A DNA stretch of 64,000 nt from Bacteroidales bacterium (GTDB taxonomy: Bacteria; Bacteroidota; Bacteroidia; Bacteroidales; F082). Each line of letters opens with the position of its first letter. Position 1 is the stretch's first letter. Positions 52,143 to 60,523 of this stretch are shown one piece after another. The notes beneath the pieces were generated by a model. The model searched no databases. It worked only from the letters and a program-made list of their open reading frames with translations, and was not told where the DNA came from. Made by a program: the position numbers and the translations under genes. The stretch lies in the NCBI GenBank assembly GCA_016285355.1, contig JAEEQP010000019.1, forward strand, positions 1 to 64,000, written 5' to 3'.

Positions 52143-54359
52143 TTATACCAAATGATTTTTGATGTATTCTTGGATGTTTTTCTCGAACGCCTCTGTCTCT
52201 TCACGAATCTGTTGGACAAAACCGATTTCATCAATCTTTCCGATGACGGCGATTTTTTCGTCTTCGTTGCGGAAAGTGGCATTGCGATATTCGTTTTCGT
52301 AGTCTTTCTTGCGACTTTCGTAGACTTGGTCGCAGATGAAATGTTGGATGCGGATGGCTTTTTCCAAGTTCTCATACCACATTTCCTTAGTCAACACGTC
52401 GGCATCATCCTTGTAAAGGAACATCAGCGAGAAGTAGGCATGACGCAGTTTTTCAGCCTGATAGTTCTTCCACAGCTCGTCGTAACGGTGATGGATTTCA
52501 TCCCAAGTGTTGAGCTTGCCGTCACGGATGTCGGCACGCAGCTGGTCGGCATATTCCTCTGGCATGGTCTGACCACCAAGGTTGATCCACTTGCGGAGAC
52601 GTTTGCCTTTCATGTGGTTCACGATGCTTTCCATATCCGTGTCAGGATGCTGTTTCAGATAATCCAAAAGGGTCTTGACAGCATAGTAGGTAATCATGTC
52701 ACCGTAAGCGTGATAGGCTTCCAAAAGTTTGAGAATGCGAACTTTGCGCTTCCCTTTTTCCATGTGCTCACCGAAGACTTCCAACGATTTCACCGTTTCG
52801 GGTTCATTGTCAAGAAGGTTCTTGCCGCACTCGCGCAGGTCGTAGTACTCGTATTTTTCGGGGTCTTCACCTTTTTTGCGGAGGTAAGCCTTGGCCACCC
52901 AAACTTCCAACAACTTGCGTCCTTCAATAGTTTCTTCGATGGTGTCTGGCGCAAGCGTTTCAAACTCAATGTTTTGGATTTTGCGCTTACGCTTGTCACG
53001 TTTCACATATTTCGAGGTGTTGCGCGCGATGGCGTACATGTTGTACATCCACCAGTAGGCTGGCATGACCTCCAATTCGTTCTTGGCCGTATTGTTGTTG
53101 ACCAAGCAGAATGGCAGCATGATGTTGAGCTCGCTGGGATAGTCAGCCTTGGAAAGCAAGGTGAAGGAAGCGAACTTCGAGGAGTGTTTCACACTGGAGC
53201 AAAGACCTGGCCAGAAACCACGCGAAGCCACAATTTCACCATCAGTGGCGCGGCTGTTGTGGTTGGATCCGATGGTGGCACCGGCAGCCATGTTGCTCTG
53301 ACCCATTACACAAGCAGAAATCAGGAAGGAGTTGTTGTGGTGTTGCTCGTGCGAGGGGAAGATGAGGTTGTTCAAGACCTCGCAGCAAGAGATGGTGGAA
53401 TTGTCGCCCATCACAGAGTGGATGAGGCGAGCACCATATTTCAGGTTGCAGTTATCGCCCAACACAAAGCGTGTGGCCACAACGGAATAGAAAATGCGGC
53501 AGCCAAAGCCCGTAACACCATTCACCAAAATGACACCCTCTCCGATTTGCGAAGGCTCTTCTTCCGAAGAATTGATGGTGACATTTTTCAGCTTGCTTGC
53601 ACCTTTAATATAACAATGCGGCCCGACTTTGGCATCCTTCAAAATCCAGCAGTTCTTGATGACGCATGACTCGCCAATGGTGCCATAGTAACCACGGTGG
53701 AAGTCAACGCTGGCTTGGGTAATCTCTTTGAGACGCTCTTGCAACTTGATATCATCTGTGTATTTTGCCCAAAGATAAGCATCGGCAGTAATCATGCCGT
53801 CAAAAGGCAAAATTTTACGAGTCCCAATTTCGTTCATCACTTCAAGCCACACACGCACATCCTCAGGTTCGCCTTCCTTAATGGTGCCATTACCAAACTT
53901 GGAGTGGTCGGTGGTGGAGATTTCCTGAATGTTGAACAGAATACTCTTGTCGCCGATGATATAATTGGCCATATAATGCACATCGTGAATGGCCACGTCG
54001 TCGCCGATATCGCAAGAGATGATACTGCTGTTGGAAATGCCAACAGGCACACGAAGATCGTGGTATTGCAGCACCTTGCGGTTAATACGGCCGATACGCA
54101 CCTTACCAAAGAAATGGTTGTTGTGCACCATGTTGGTATCGAACTCGTCCGTTACCCAAATGTCTTCCCAATTGGTTGCAGAATTGGCGTTTTTCACCAA
54201 GCGTTCAATCTCATCGGTATGCAGGTGCCGCCAACCTCCAACAGGCTTTTTTACCTGCTGGTCGCGGTAATAATATTCATCATGTCCGTCGTGCAAGTAC
54301 TTCTCATCAATGAAGTTCTTGTAAATCCGGTCATAATCTATGATTGTTACTTTATCCAT
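52143..54359 (-). CDS. DUF4954 family protein with hexapeptide beta-helix
   Basis: A 738-aa protein. Residues about 80-420 contain left-handed beta-helix repeats (SIISCDIGDDVAIHDVHYMA, GYYGTIGESCVIKNCWILKD, GDNCNLKYGARLIHSVMGDN) with conserved Asn/His clusters (ATIGSNHNSRATDGE). The C-terminal 300 residues are helical and highly charged. The arrangement matches DUF4954, found in Bacteroidota and spirochaetes, with an acyltransferase- or nucleotidyltransferase-like core; the reaction is unknown. A hairpin lies 53 bp upstream of its start. Confidence 0.85.
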   Translation of the reverse strand: MDKVTIIDYDRIYKNFIDEKYLHDGHDEYYYRDQQVKKPVGGWRHLHTDEIERLVKNANSATNWEDIWVTDEFDTNMVHNNHFFGKVRIGRINRKVLQYHDLRVPVGISNSSIISCDIGDDVAIHDVHYMANYIIGDKSILFNIQEISTTDHSKFGNGTIKEGEPEDVRVWLEVMNEIGTRKILPFDGMITADAYLWAKYTDDIKLQERLKEITQASVDFHRGYYGTIGESCVIKNCWILKDAKVGPHCYIKGASKLKNVTINSSEEEPSQIGEGVILVNGVTGFGCRIFYSVVATRFVLGDNCNLKYGARLIHSVMGDNSTISCCEVLNNLIFPSHEQHHNNSFLISACVMGQSNMAAGATIGSNHNSRATDGEIVASRGFWPGLCSSVKHSSKFASFTLLSKADYPSELNIMLPFCLVNNNTAKNELEVMPAYWWMYNMYAIARNTSKYVKRDKRKRKIQNIEFETLAPDTIEETIEGRKLLEVWVAKAYLRKKGEDPEKYEYYDLRECGKNLLDNEPETVKSLEVFGEHMEKGKRKVRILKLLEAYHAYGDMITYYAVKTLLDYLKQHPDTDMESIVNHMKGKRLRKWINLGGQTMPEEYADQLRADIRDGKLNTWDEIHHRYDELWKNYQAEKLRHAYFSLMFLYKDDADVLTKEMWYENLEKAIRIQHFICDQVYESRKKDYENEYRNATFRNEDEKIAVIGKIDEIGFVQQIREETEAFEKNIQEYIKNHLV

Positions 54360-54411
54360 TTATTAGTATTTATTTAATTTTCAATAAGTTAATTATCCCT
54401 TTCTTCTTTTT

Positions 54412-54444
54412 GACTAGGTTCGGGTTATACCCGTCGTCCCAGTC
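54412..54444 (-). other. Nested hairpin in the rfbB-DUF4954 spacer (candidate structured leader)
   Basis: The 174-bp gap 54360-54533 contains an inner palindrome CGGGTTATACCCG (54421-54433) enclosed by GACTAGG (54412-54418) and CCCAGTC (54438-54444), which pair at six of seven positions. On the minus strand it is followed by an A-rich, not T-rich, segment, so it is not a simple terminator. It may be an RNA processing site or attenuator within the operon. The rest of the gap shows no gene. Confidence 0.5.
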
Positions 54445-54533
54445 AACGATTACGGAAAAGGACTCACAACAACTCCGTAGCGTACGCCGTGTCTTTTGAA
54501 AACTGATGGATAAACTGCTACGAACATGGTGGA

Positions 54534-55676
54534 TTACCTGTTTTTATACATATCGTCGTAATACTTCTGATAGTCTCCAGAAGTGACATTGTCCATCCAT
54601 TCTTGGTTGTCCAAGTACCAACGGACGGTCTTCTCAATCCCTTCCTCAAACTGCAAGGACGGTTCCCAGCCCAATTCCTTTTGTAGCTTGGTCGAGTCGA
54701 TGGCATAACGCATATCATGGCCAGCGCGGTCGGTGACGTAAGTAATCAAGTCCATGTCCTCGCCTTCTTTTCTGCCTAACAACCTGTCCACCGTATTAAT
54801 AAGCACTTTGATGAGATCGATATTCTTCCATTCGTTGAAGCCTCCGATGTTGTAGGTCTCGGCAATCTTGCCTTCGTGGAAAATCAAGTCGATGGCTCTG
54901 GCGTGATCTACTACATAGAGCCAATCGCGTACATTCTCGCCCTTGCCGTAGACAGGCAGCGGCTTACGATGGCGGATATTATTAATAAATAAAGGTATCA
55001 GCTTTTCAGGGAACTGGTATGGACCATAGTTGTTGGAGCAGTTAGTCACCACAGTGGGCATGCCGTAGGTGTCGTGGAAAGCGCGTACAAAATGGTCGCT
55101 GCTGGCTTTGGCTGCACTGTAGGGACTATGCGGTTGGTATTTCAGGTCTTCAGTGAAGAACTTGTCGCCGTAAGCCAAATGATGTTTCCCCGATGAAGCC
55201 TTTGTGCTGAAAGGCGGCTCAATACCTTGGGGATGGGTCAATTCAAGGGCACCATAAACCTCATCGGTAGAGATATGATAGAAACGTTTGCCCTCCCATT
55301 TCTCGGGTAACGTCTCCCAGTACAATTTCGCAGCTTGCAAGAGGCTCAATGTTCCCATCACATTGGTCTGTGCAAAAGTGAACGGGTCTTTAATGGAACG
55401 GTCTACATGACTCTCAGCGGCAAGATGGATGATACCGTCGACATGCTCATCCTGCATTAGTTTATATATCGTATCAAAATCGCAGATGTCGGCCTTGATG
55501 AACTTATAGTTGGGTTTGTCCTCGATGTCCTTCAAGTTAGCGAGGTTGCCGGCGTAGGTCAACTTGTCGAGATTGATGATTTTGTAGTCAGGGTATTTAT
55601 TGATGAACAGGCGCACGACATGGCTCCCAATGAAGCCTGCGCCGCCAGTGATAATAATAGAGCGTTTATATGCCAT
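54534..55676 (-). CDS. rfbB: dTDP-glucose 4,6-dehydratase
   Basis: A 380-aa extended SDR enzyme: [18 protein letters not shown] (NAD), HLAAESHVDRSI, FYHISTDEVYGALE (catalytic Thr-Asp-Glu), PYSAAKASSDHFVRAF (Tyr-Lys) and NCSNNYGPYQFPEKLIP. Converts dTDP-glucose to dTDP-4-keto-6-deoxyglucose. It lies 10 bp after rfbA. The rhamnose genes rfbC and rfbD are absent from the window, so the product is probably routed to the FdtA-like isomerases. Confidence 0.95.
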   Translation of the reverse strand: MAYKRSIIITGGAGFIGSHVVRLFINKYPDYKIINLDKLTYAGNLANLKDIEDKPNYKFIKADICDFDTIYKLMQDEHVDGIIHLAAESHVDRSIKDPFTFAQTNVMGTLSLLQAAKLYWETLPEKWEGKRFYHISTDEVYGALELTHPQGIEPPFSTKASSGKHHLAYGDKFFTEDLKYQPHSPYSAAKASSDHFVRAFHDTYGMPTVVTNCSNNYGPYQFPEKLIPLFINNIRHRKPLPVYGKGENVRDWLYVVDHARAIDLIFHEGKIAETYNIGGFNEWKNIDLIKVLINTVDRLLGRKEGEDMDLITYVTDRAGHDMRYAIDSTKLQKELGWEPSLQFEEGIEKTVRWYLDNQEWMDNVTSGDYQKYYDDMYKNR

Positions 55677-55686
55677 AGTTTTTGTA

Positions 55687-56604
55687 TTAGCGTAGTTTTC
55701 TAAGCGTTTCCGAATTAACTTCTTCTTTCATTTCGTCGATGACGCGGAGCAAATATTGACCGTATTCATTTTTAATCATAGGTTGAGCCAATTGGCGCAT
55801 CTTCTCTTCGGTAATCCATCCACGACGGTAGGCTATGCCTTCCAAACAAGCGACCTTCAATCCAGTACGTTTTTCGATGACCTCCACGAAAGTAGAGGCT
55901 TCGCTGAGCGAGTCATGCGTACCAGTATCTAACCAAGCAAAACCGCGACCGAGGGTCTGAACCTTCAATTCGCCATCTTTCAAGAATTCTTGGTTTACAG
56001 TCGTAATTTCTAGTTCACCACGAGCCGAAGGTTTGATGCTCTTGGCCACACGTACCACCTTGTTGGGATAGAAATACAAGCCCACCACAGCATAATTACT
56101 CTTGGGCTGCTTGGGTTTCTCCTCAATGCTGATGCAGTTGCCTTGTTTGTCGAACTCAGCTACGCCATAACGTTCGGGGTCAGCCACCCAATAGCCGAAT
56201 ACAGTAGCTTTTTGCTCTTCTTCGGCGGTACGCACAGCTTCTTCAAGCATCTTAGTAAAACCGTTGCCATAGAAGATGTTGTCGCCCAACACAAGACAAG
56301 CACAATCATCACCGATGAATTTTTCACCTATGATGAAGGCCTGAGCCAGTCCATCAGGTGAGGGCTGTTCGGCATATTCAAAATGGACACCATAGTCGGA
56401 ACCGTCGCCGAGCAAACGCTTGAAGCCTGGGAGGTCGTAAGGCGTGCTAATGATGAGGATGTCTCTAATGCCTGCGAGCATCAGTGCCGAGATGGGGTAA
56501 TAGACCATCGGCTTGTCGTAAATCGGGAGCAACTGCTTGCTCACACCTTTAGTGATGGGGTATAACCTTGTGCCGGAACCTCCGGCAAGAACGATGCCTT
56601 TCAT
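55687..56604 (-). CDS. rfbA: Glucose-1-phosphate thymidylyltransferase
   Basis: A 305-aa nucleotidyltransferase: [20 protein letters not shown], then [29 protein letters not shown] and [14 protein letters not shown]. Makes dTDP-glucose from glucose-1-phosphate and dTTP. The ATG at 56604 is the standard family start; the open frame further upstream overlaps galE and shows no family similarity. Lies 13 bp after galE. Confidence 0.95.
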   Translation of the reverse strand: MKGIVLAGGSGTRLYPITKGVSKQLLPIYDKPMVYYPISALMLAGIRDILIISTPYDLPGFKRLLGDGSDYGVHFEYAEQPSPDGLAQAFIIGEKFIGDDCACLVLGDNIFYGNGFTKMLEEAVRTAEEEQKATVFGYWVADPERYGVAEFDKQGNCISIEEKPKQPKSNYAVVGLYFYPNKVVRVAKSIKPSARGELEITTVNQEFLKDGELKVQTLGRGFAWLDTGTHDSLSEASTFVEVIEKRTGLKVACLEGIAYRRGWITEEKMRQLAQPMIKNEYGQYLLRVIDEMKEEVNSETLRKLR

Positions 56605-56617
56605 ATTTGTGTATGTT

Positions 56618-57628
56618 TTAATATCCGTTAGGGTTGTTTCTTTGCCAATTCCACGAGTCGCGGCACATCTCTTCGAGGCCGTATTGTGCCTTCCAACCCA
56701 ATTCTTTCTCCGCCTTGGCAGGGTCGGAGTAACAAGTGGCGATGTCGCCTGCCCTGCGTGGTTTAATACTATAAGGAATCTTGATGCCATTGACTTTTTC
56801 GAAGGTTTTCACCACTTGCAGCACTGAGTAGCCTTGTCCAGTACCAAGGTTGTAAATGGCGCAACCGCACTTTCTTTCAATGGCCTGCAATGCAGCTACA
56901 TGACCTTTAGCCAAATCCACGACATGAATGTAGTCGCGGACACCTGTGCCATCGGGCGTTGGGTAATCATTGCCGAAAACACCGAGCTCAGGACGCTTGC
57001 CCACAGCCACTTGGGTGACATAAGGCATCAAGTTATTAGGAATGCCGTTGGGATTCTCCCCGATGCGGCCACTCGGATGGGCTCCGATGGGGTTGAAGTA
57101 GCGCAACAGCACGATGTTCCATTCCTTGTCTGCCTTCTGCATATCCATCATAATCTCCTCCAACATGCTCTTAGTTTGGCCGTATGGGTTGGTGCAATGT
57201 CCTTTGGGACACTCCTCTGTGATGGGAATGATGGCAGGGTCACCGTAAACGGTAGCCGACGACGAGAAGATGATGTTTTTGCAGCCGTGTTTGCGCATCA
57301 CATCAAGCAGAGTCAGGGTACCACCGATGTTGTTTTCGTAGTATTCCCAAGGTTTCTCCACGCTTTCGCCCACAGCTTTCAGTCCGGCGAAGTGGATACA
57401 AGCATCGAAACGGTGGGCTTCCATCACACGGTTGAGGCCTTCGCGGTCGCGGATGTCGACTTCGTAAAAGGGTGTTTCCTTACCTGTCAGTTCCGCCACG
57501 CGCTCTAAAGATTTGCGGTTGGAGTTACTGAGGTTGTCTATGACCACGGTCTCGTGTCCTGCAGCACTGAGTTCCACCAAAGTATGTGAGCCGATAAAGC
57601 CGGCACCGCCTGTGACTAAGATTTTCAT
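56618..57628 (-). CDS. galE: UDP-glucose 4-epimerase
   Basis: A 336-aa SDR enzyme: [55 protein letters not shown] (catalytic Ser) and [13 protein letters not shown] (Tyr-Lys), with the GalE-specific end [19 protein letters not shown]. Interconverts UDP-glucose and UDP-galactose (and possibly the GlcNAc pair). First gene of the 34-kb minus-strand operon. No TAnnTTTG promoter is recognisable just upstream; a repeat element fills the gap. Confidence 0.95.
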   Translation of the reverse strand: MKILVTGGAGFIGSHTLVELSAAGHETVVIDNLSNSNRKSLERVAELTGKETPFYEVDIRDREGLNRVMEAHRFDACIHFAGLKAVGESVEKPWEYYENNIGGTLTLLDVMRKHGCKNIIFSSSATVYGDPAIIPITEECPKGHCTNPYGQTKSMLEEIMMDMQKADKEWNIVLLRYFNPIGAHPSGRIGENPNGIPNNLMPYVTQVAVGKRPELGVFGNDYPTPDGTGVRDYIHVVDLAKGHVAALQAIERKCGCAIYNLGTGQGYSVLQVVKTFEKVNGIKIPYSIKPRRAGDIATCYSDPAKAEKELGWKAQYGLEEMCRDSWNWQRNNPNGY

Positions 57629-57656
57629 GTTTAAGTTGTTGTTTTATGCTTATTCA

Positions 57657-57796
57657 GACTTTTGAAAGCATGTCATCCCTGCGCTGGCATTGCGATGGCA
57701 TGGGATCTATGGTTTCAAAAGTCTTCATACTAGGTTTTGTTTTTCAACCGCCTCCTATAGATTCCTTCCTGCCCTCATGCCCACGTTGGAATGACA
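57657..57796. repeat. Intergenic inverted-repeat element (TGTCATYCC ends)
   Basis: Two related units face each other: TGTCATCCC...GGCAT...GGGATCTAT from 57671, and on the other strand TGTCATTCC...GGCAT...GGAATCTAT from 57796. A further perfect 11-bp inverted repeat (GACTTTTGAAA 57657-57667, TTTCAAAAGTC 57713-57723) brackets the first unit. Such TGTCATTCC-type palindromic repeats recur in many bacterial genomes. It fills the gap between galE and the orphan methylase, where the operon promoter would be expected. Confidence 0.6.
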
Positions 57797-57810
57797 TAGG
57801 AGGCTTGCTT

Positions 57811-59514
57811 TTACTTTATTATGTTAATTTCTTCTGTATCAAGTTGATATAAAGAAAAGATAAGATTGTCGATTTCTTTTGGTGCCTCCGTGTTGCCCTG
57901 TAAAGCTTCATCCACCAAAGCACTAAGTTTTTTGTCGGTTTCAGCACTGATTTTCGGGAAAGGCAAGGCCGAAAGATTGCCTTTCAATATTTTGAGGTCG
58001 TTGAAACGCTTGACATACAAAAAGTTGAACAATTCCGAATTAAGGAAAGCCAACACCGACTTGATACTCATTCCTTCAACATCGGGAATCAGAATGTTCG
58101 CGCTGTTGAGGAAAAGGCGTTGCTGGTCATCGTAAGTGAAGCAAAGTCGACATGATACGAACTTATACACCAACTTTTCTTTTGCTCTATAGAACTCATC
58201 TCTTGCACATTGCTGAAAATCAGCACGGTTGTATTTGATGTAACGGTTAGCCGCTTTTAGACTGTACTTGCTGATGTCCTTGCCCGTGTAAATCCTTTCC
58301 AAACCTTTGCCAGGTCTATCTTTCAGTACTTTGGCGTTGTTGCCTGTAATGATACCTAATGCCCAAAGGCTGTGTGACAGGTCATCATTGCGCATACGCT
58401 CGGCTTTGTTGAGAATGGCTTCGGTGCGGTCATTGAGCATGGGGACGGCATAAAAACCATCGTCAACAGGTTGCCATTCTTTTCTGACTACTTCATGGTT
58501 GGCGGTTTCAACGAGATAGCTTTGCTTATCATGAATTTCCTTTTTCCTGACTTTCAAGCTGATAAAGTCCGTGAACACCCCTTTGAAACGCTCGTGATGG
58601 AGTTTGATGGTATCTAAGCAAGTTTCTTCGGCAATGAACTTGCGGAAGTCAGCATGGACTTTGATTTTCATCACGGAAGTAGGTAGCAGAAAATGCTGTA
58701 TTCCGTTAGTGTTTAGGAACTTAAAGGATTCCGTGAAGAACAGCGTCGATTGCTCGTTGGATTGGATAATGTCCGATTGATGTTTTCTCCGTTTCTCGCT
58801 GCCCCATGGTGGATTGGTGACGATGTAGTCAAACTTCAGCCCATTCAAGGCCGAGGCGGCATGAAGCAGGAAATCCATCTGATATACTTGAGGATAAACC
58901 GATGATTGTCCAAACCTTACCATGAGATTTGCCTTGGCAATCATCACAGCAAGCGGGTCGTTATCGATACCGAAAAGCTGTTCGGATTGTGCCCCCTTCA
59001 CCTTAAGCAGGAAGATGCCGCTGCCGCAGCATGGGTCGAGGAAACGTTGGTCGTGGGTCAACTCAATACCTTGAAGCATCTCCTCGACGATGACAGGTTT
59101 GGTGTAATACAATCCTGTCAAAATGCGACTTCCTTCTGTGGTCAGCGACTGATAGACGAAACCAATCCAGTCGTCCTGTCGGTTTTTGATAATTTGCCGA
59201 GGCACCTCTATGGAAAGCCGATGGAAATGCGGGTATTCCTCGAAGAAACGTTTCTTGTTGTTCTCGTTAACCTTGTTGTGTTCCAAATACGAAGCGCAGA
59301 GGCTGAAAATCAAATCCTTAATGGGATAATGCTGTTTCTCCAACTCCTCAACAAATCGGGGCAAACTTCCTGCCGACACATAGCCTTCAGGAATGATGAT
59401 TTTCTGCGAACGGCTTTTATTAGCTCTCCGCATCAAACGGTCATTTCCATCTGCTTTCAGCTTGTCCCAGTTTCTTTTGGTAGCTTCAGAAATCAAAATT
59501 GAGGTTTCCGACAT
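57811..59514 (-). CDS. Orphan N6-adenine DNA methyltransferase (Eco57I/TaqI-like)
   Basis: A 567-aa protein (576 if started at the ATG at 59541). After an N-terminal helical region, motif I is FLDPCCGSGIFLLKV (about 170-185) and the catalytic motif IV is YIVTNPPWG. The C-terminal half has the TaqI-like specificity-domain pattern (GIITGNNAKVL, ERIYTGKDISKY, SANILIPDVEG, LAFLNSELFNFLYVKRF, LSALPFPKIS). No nuclease domain or neighbouring restriction gene is visible, so it may be a solitary regulator-type methylase or a relic of a restriction system. A promoter lies upstream. Confidence 0.83.
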   Translation of the reverse strand: MSETSILISEATKRNWDKLKADGNDRLMRRANKSRSQKIIIPEGYVSAGSLPRFVEELEKQHYPIKDLIFSLCASYLEHNKVNENNKKRFFEEYPHFHRLSIEVPRQIIKNRQDDWIGFVYQSLTTEGSRILTGLYYTKPVIVEEMLQGIELTHDQRFLDPCCGSGIFLLKVKGAQSEQLFGIDNDPLAVMIAKANLMVRFGQSSVYPQVYQMDFLLHAASALNGLKFDYIVTNPPWGSEKRRKHQSDIIQSNEQSTLFFTESFKFLNTNGIQHFLLPTSVMKIKVHADFRKFIAEETCLDTIKLHHERFKGVFTDFISLKVRKKEIHDKQSYLVETANHEVVRKEWQPVDDGFYAVPMLNDRTEAILNKAERMRNDDLSHSLWALGIITGNNAKVLKDRPGKGLERIYTGKDISKYSLKAANRYIKYNRADFQQCARDEFYRAKEKLVYKFVSCRLCFTYDDQQRLFLNSANILIPDVEGMSIKSVLAFLNSELFNFLYVKRFNDLKILKGNLSALPFPKISAETDKKLSALVDEALQGNTEAPKEIDNLIFSLYQLDTEEINIIK

Positions 59515-59607
59515 TACACAGCTCCGCCTTTTGAGCCCCATTAAGATAACTTAATACGCTCTGTTACAACAAGATAAAAAATCGCCATTTTTGGCATTTT
59601 AAACTTG

Positions 59608-59637
59608 CAAAAATACTGATTTCTCAAAGAACTCCAA
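59608..59637 (-). promoter_or_regulatory. Promoter for the orphan methylase
   Basis: Minus strand TTG (59637-59635), a 19-bp spacer and TATTTTTG (59615-59608). The predicted leader contains a small hairpin (GCCATTTTTGGC, 59584-59595) ahead of either possible start codon. Confidence 0.6.
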
Positions 59638-59678
59638 CTATTATTTGAAAAATTGTGATTATAATCCATAAATGCTGT

Positions 59679-59707
59679 TTTGAAAGGCCAAAAAAACGCT
59701 ATTTTTG
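59679..59707 (+). promoter_or_regulatory. Promoter for tsaB
   Basis: TTTG (59679-59682), a 17-bp spacer and TATTTTTG (59700-59707), 19 bp ahead of the tsaB ATG at 59727. Divergent to the methylase promoter. Confidence 0.65.
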
Positions 59708-59726
59708 CCACAATAAATTTACTGCG

Positions 59727-60422
59727 ATGATACTTTGTTTGGAAACAGCGACACCGATTTGTTCGGTCGCACTCAACTCGGCTTGCTGCACTTTGGCATT
59801 GCGCGAGACAGAGGGACAAAATGCACATTCTGAGAAGATTACAAATTTCATTCAATCCGTGTTGGATGAAGTAGGCATTGACTATTCAAAGTTGGATGCC
59901 GTGGCGGTCAGTAAAGGGCCAGGGTCGTACACAGGGCTGCGCATCGGTGTGAGCACCGCCAAAGGGATTTGCTATGCCGCCGACCTCCCGATGATGGCCA
60001 TTGACACGTTGGAAGCTATGGCGCACGGCATGAAAGACAAGTTAGGCTGCCAAATTGATCCCAGCGACCTGCTTATCCCTATGATTGATGCCCGACGCAT
60101 GGAGGTGTATGCTGCTGTTTTTGATGCCAATTTGCAGAAAATCAACGATACAGCCGCTTTGGTCATAGATGAAAACTCGTTTGAGGATCTGCGAAAAGAC
60201 CATCATCTTTGGCTTTTCGGCGATGGTGCGCCAAAACTGAAGAAAATGTTTGAAAACCAACAGAATATCAGCATTATTGAGGGTTTCAAGCCTTCGGCGG
60301 GTTATATGCGATTTTTGGCGGAACAGGCCTTGCAAAAACAGGATTTTGTCGATGTGGCTTATTTTGAGCCGTTTTATCTGAAGGACTTCATCGCGGGAAA
60401 ACCGCATGTGAAAGGATTGTAA
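59727..60422 (+). CDS. tsaB: tRNA threonylcarbamoyladenosine biosynthesis protein TsaB
   Basis: A 231-aa ASKHA-fold protein: MILCLETATPICSVAL, HSEKITNFIQSVL, VAVSKGPGSYTGLRIGVSTAKGI (the signature) and LLIPMIDARRMEVYAAVF. TsaB dimerises with TsaD to make t6A37 in ANN-decoding tRNAs. The ATG at 59727 is chosen from the promoter position and the family start; the frame extends upstream to 59655 across the promoter. Confidence 0.94.
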   Translation: MILCLETATPICSVALNSACCTLALRETEGQNAHSEKITNFIQSVLDEVGIDYSKLDAVAVSKGPGSYTGLRIGVSTAKGICYAADLPMMAIDTLEAMAHGMKDKLGCQIDPSDLLIPMIDARRMEVYAAVFDANLQKINDTAALVIDENSFEDLRKDHHLWLFGDGAPKLKKMFENQQNISIIEGFKPSAGYMRFLAEQALQKQDFVDVAYFEPFYLKDFIAGKPHVKGL

Positions 60423-60433
60423 ATTCAAGCCGG

Positions 60434-60497
60434 CCCTTCTACAAGCTCAGGGACCTTACCTCTATAGACAGCAAAGGTCGTTGAGCCTGTCGAAACG
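60434..60497. repeat. Imperfect palindromic repeat (CTTCGACAGGCTCA type)
   Basis: Arms 60434-60455 (containing ACAAGCTCAGGGACC) and 60476-60497 (containing GGTCGTTGAGCCTGT) are imperfect complements around a 20-bp loop. This resembles the GGTCCCTGAGCCTGTCGAAG-type palindromic repeats scattered in many Bacteroidota genomes. It occupies most of the tsaB-peptidase gap and may act as a hairpin protecting or ending the tsaB transcript. Confidence 0.6.
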
Positions 60498-60523
60498 CCG
60501 ATAACGTTATAAAAGTTACCATT

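Noticed and set aside
52152..53669. A 505-codon open frame on the plus strand opposite the DUF4954 gene
   Set aside because: The translation shows no domain or signal pattern, while the minus strand encodes a full-length DUF4954 protein with beta-helix repeats. Long antisense frames are common opposite such repeats.
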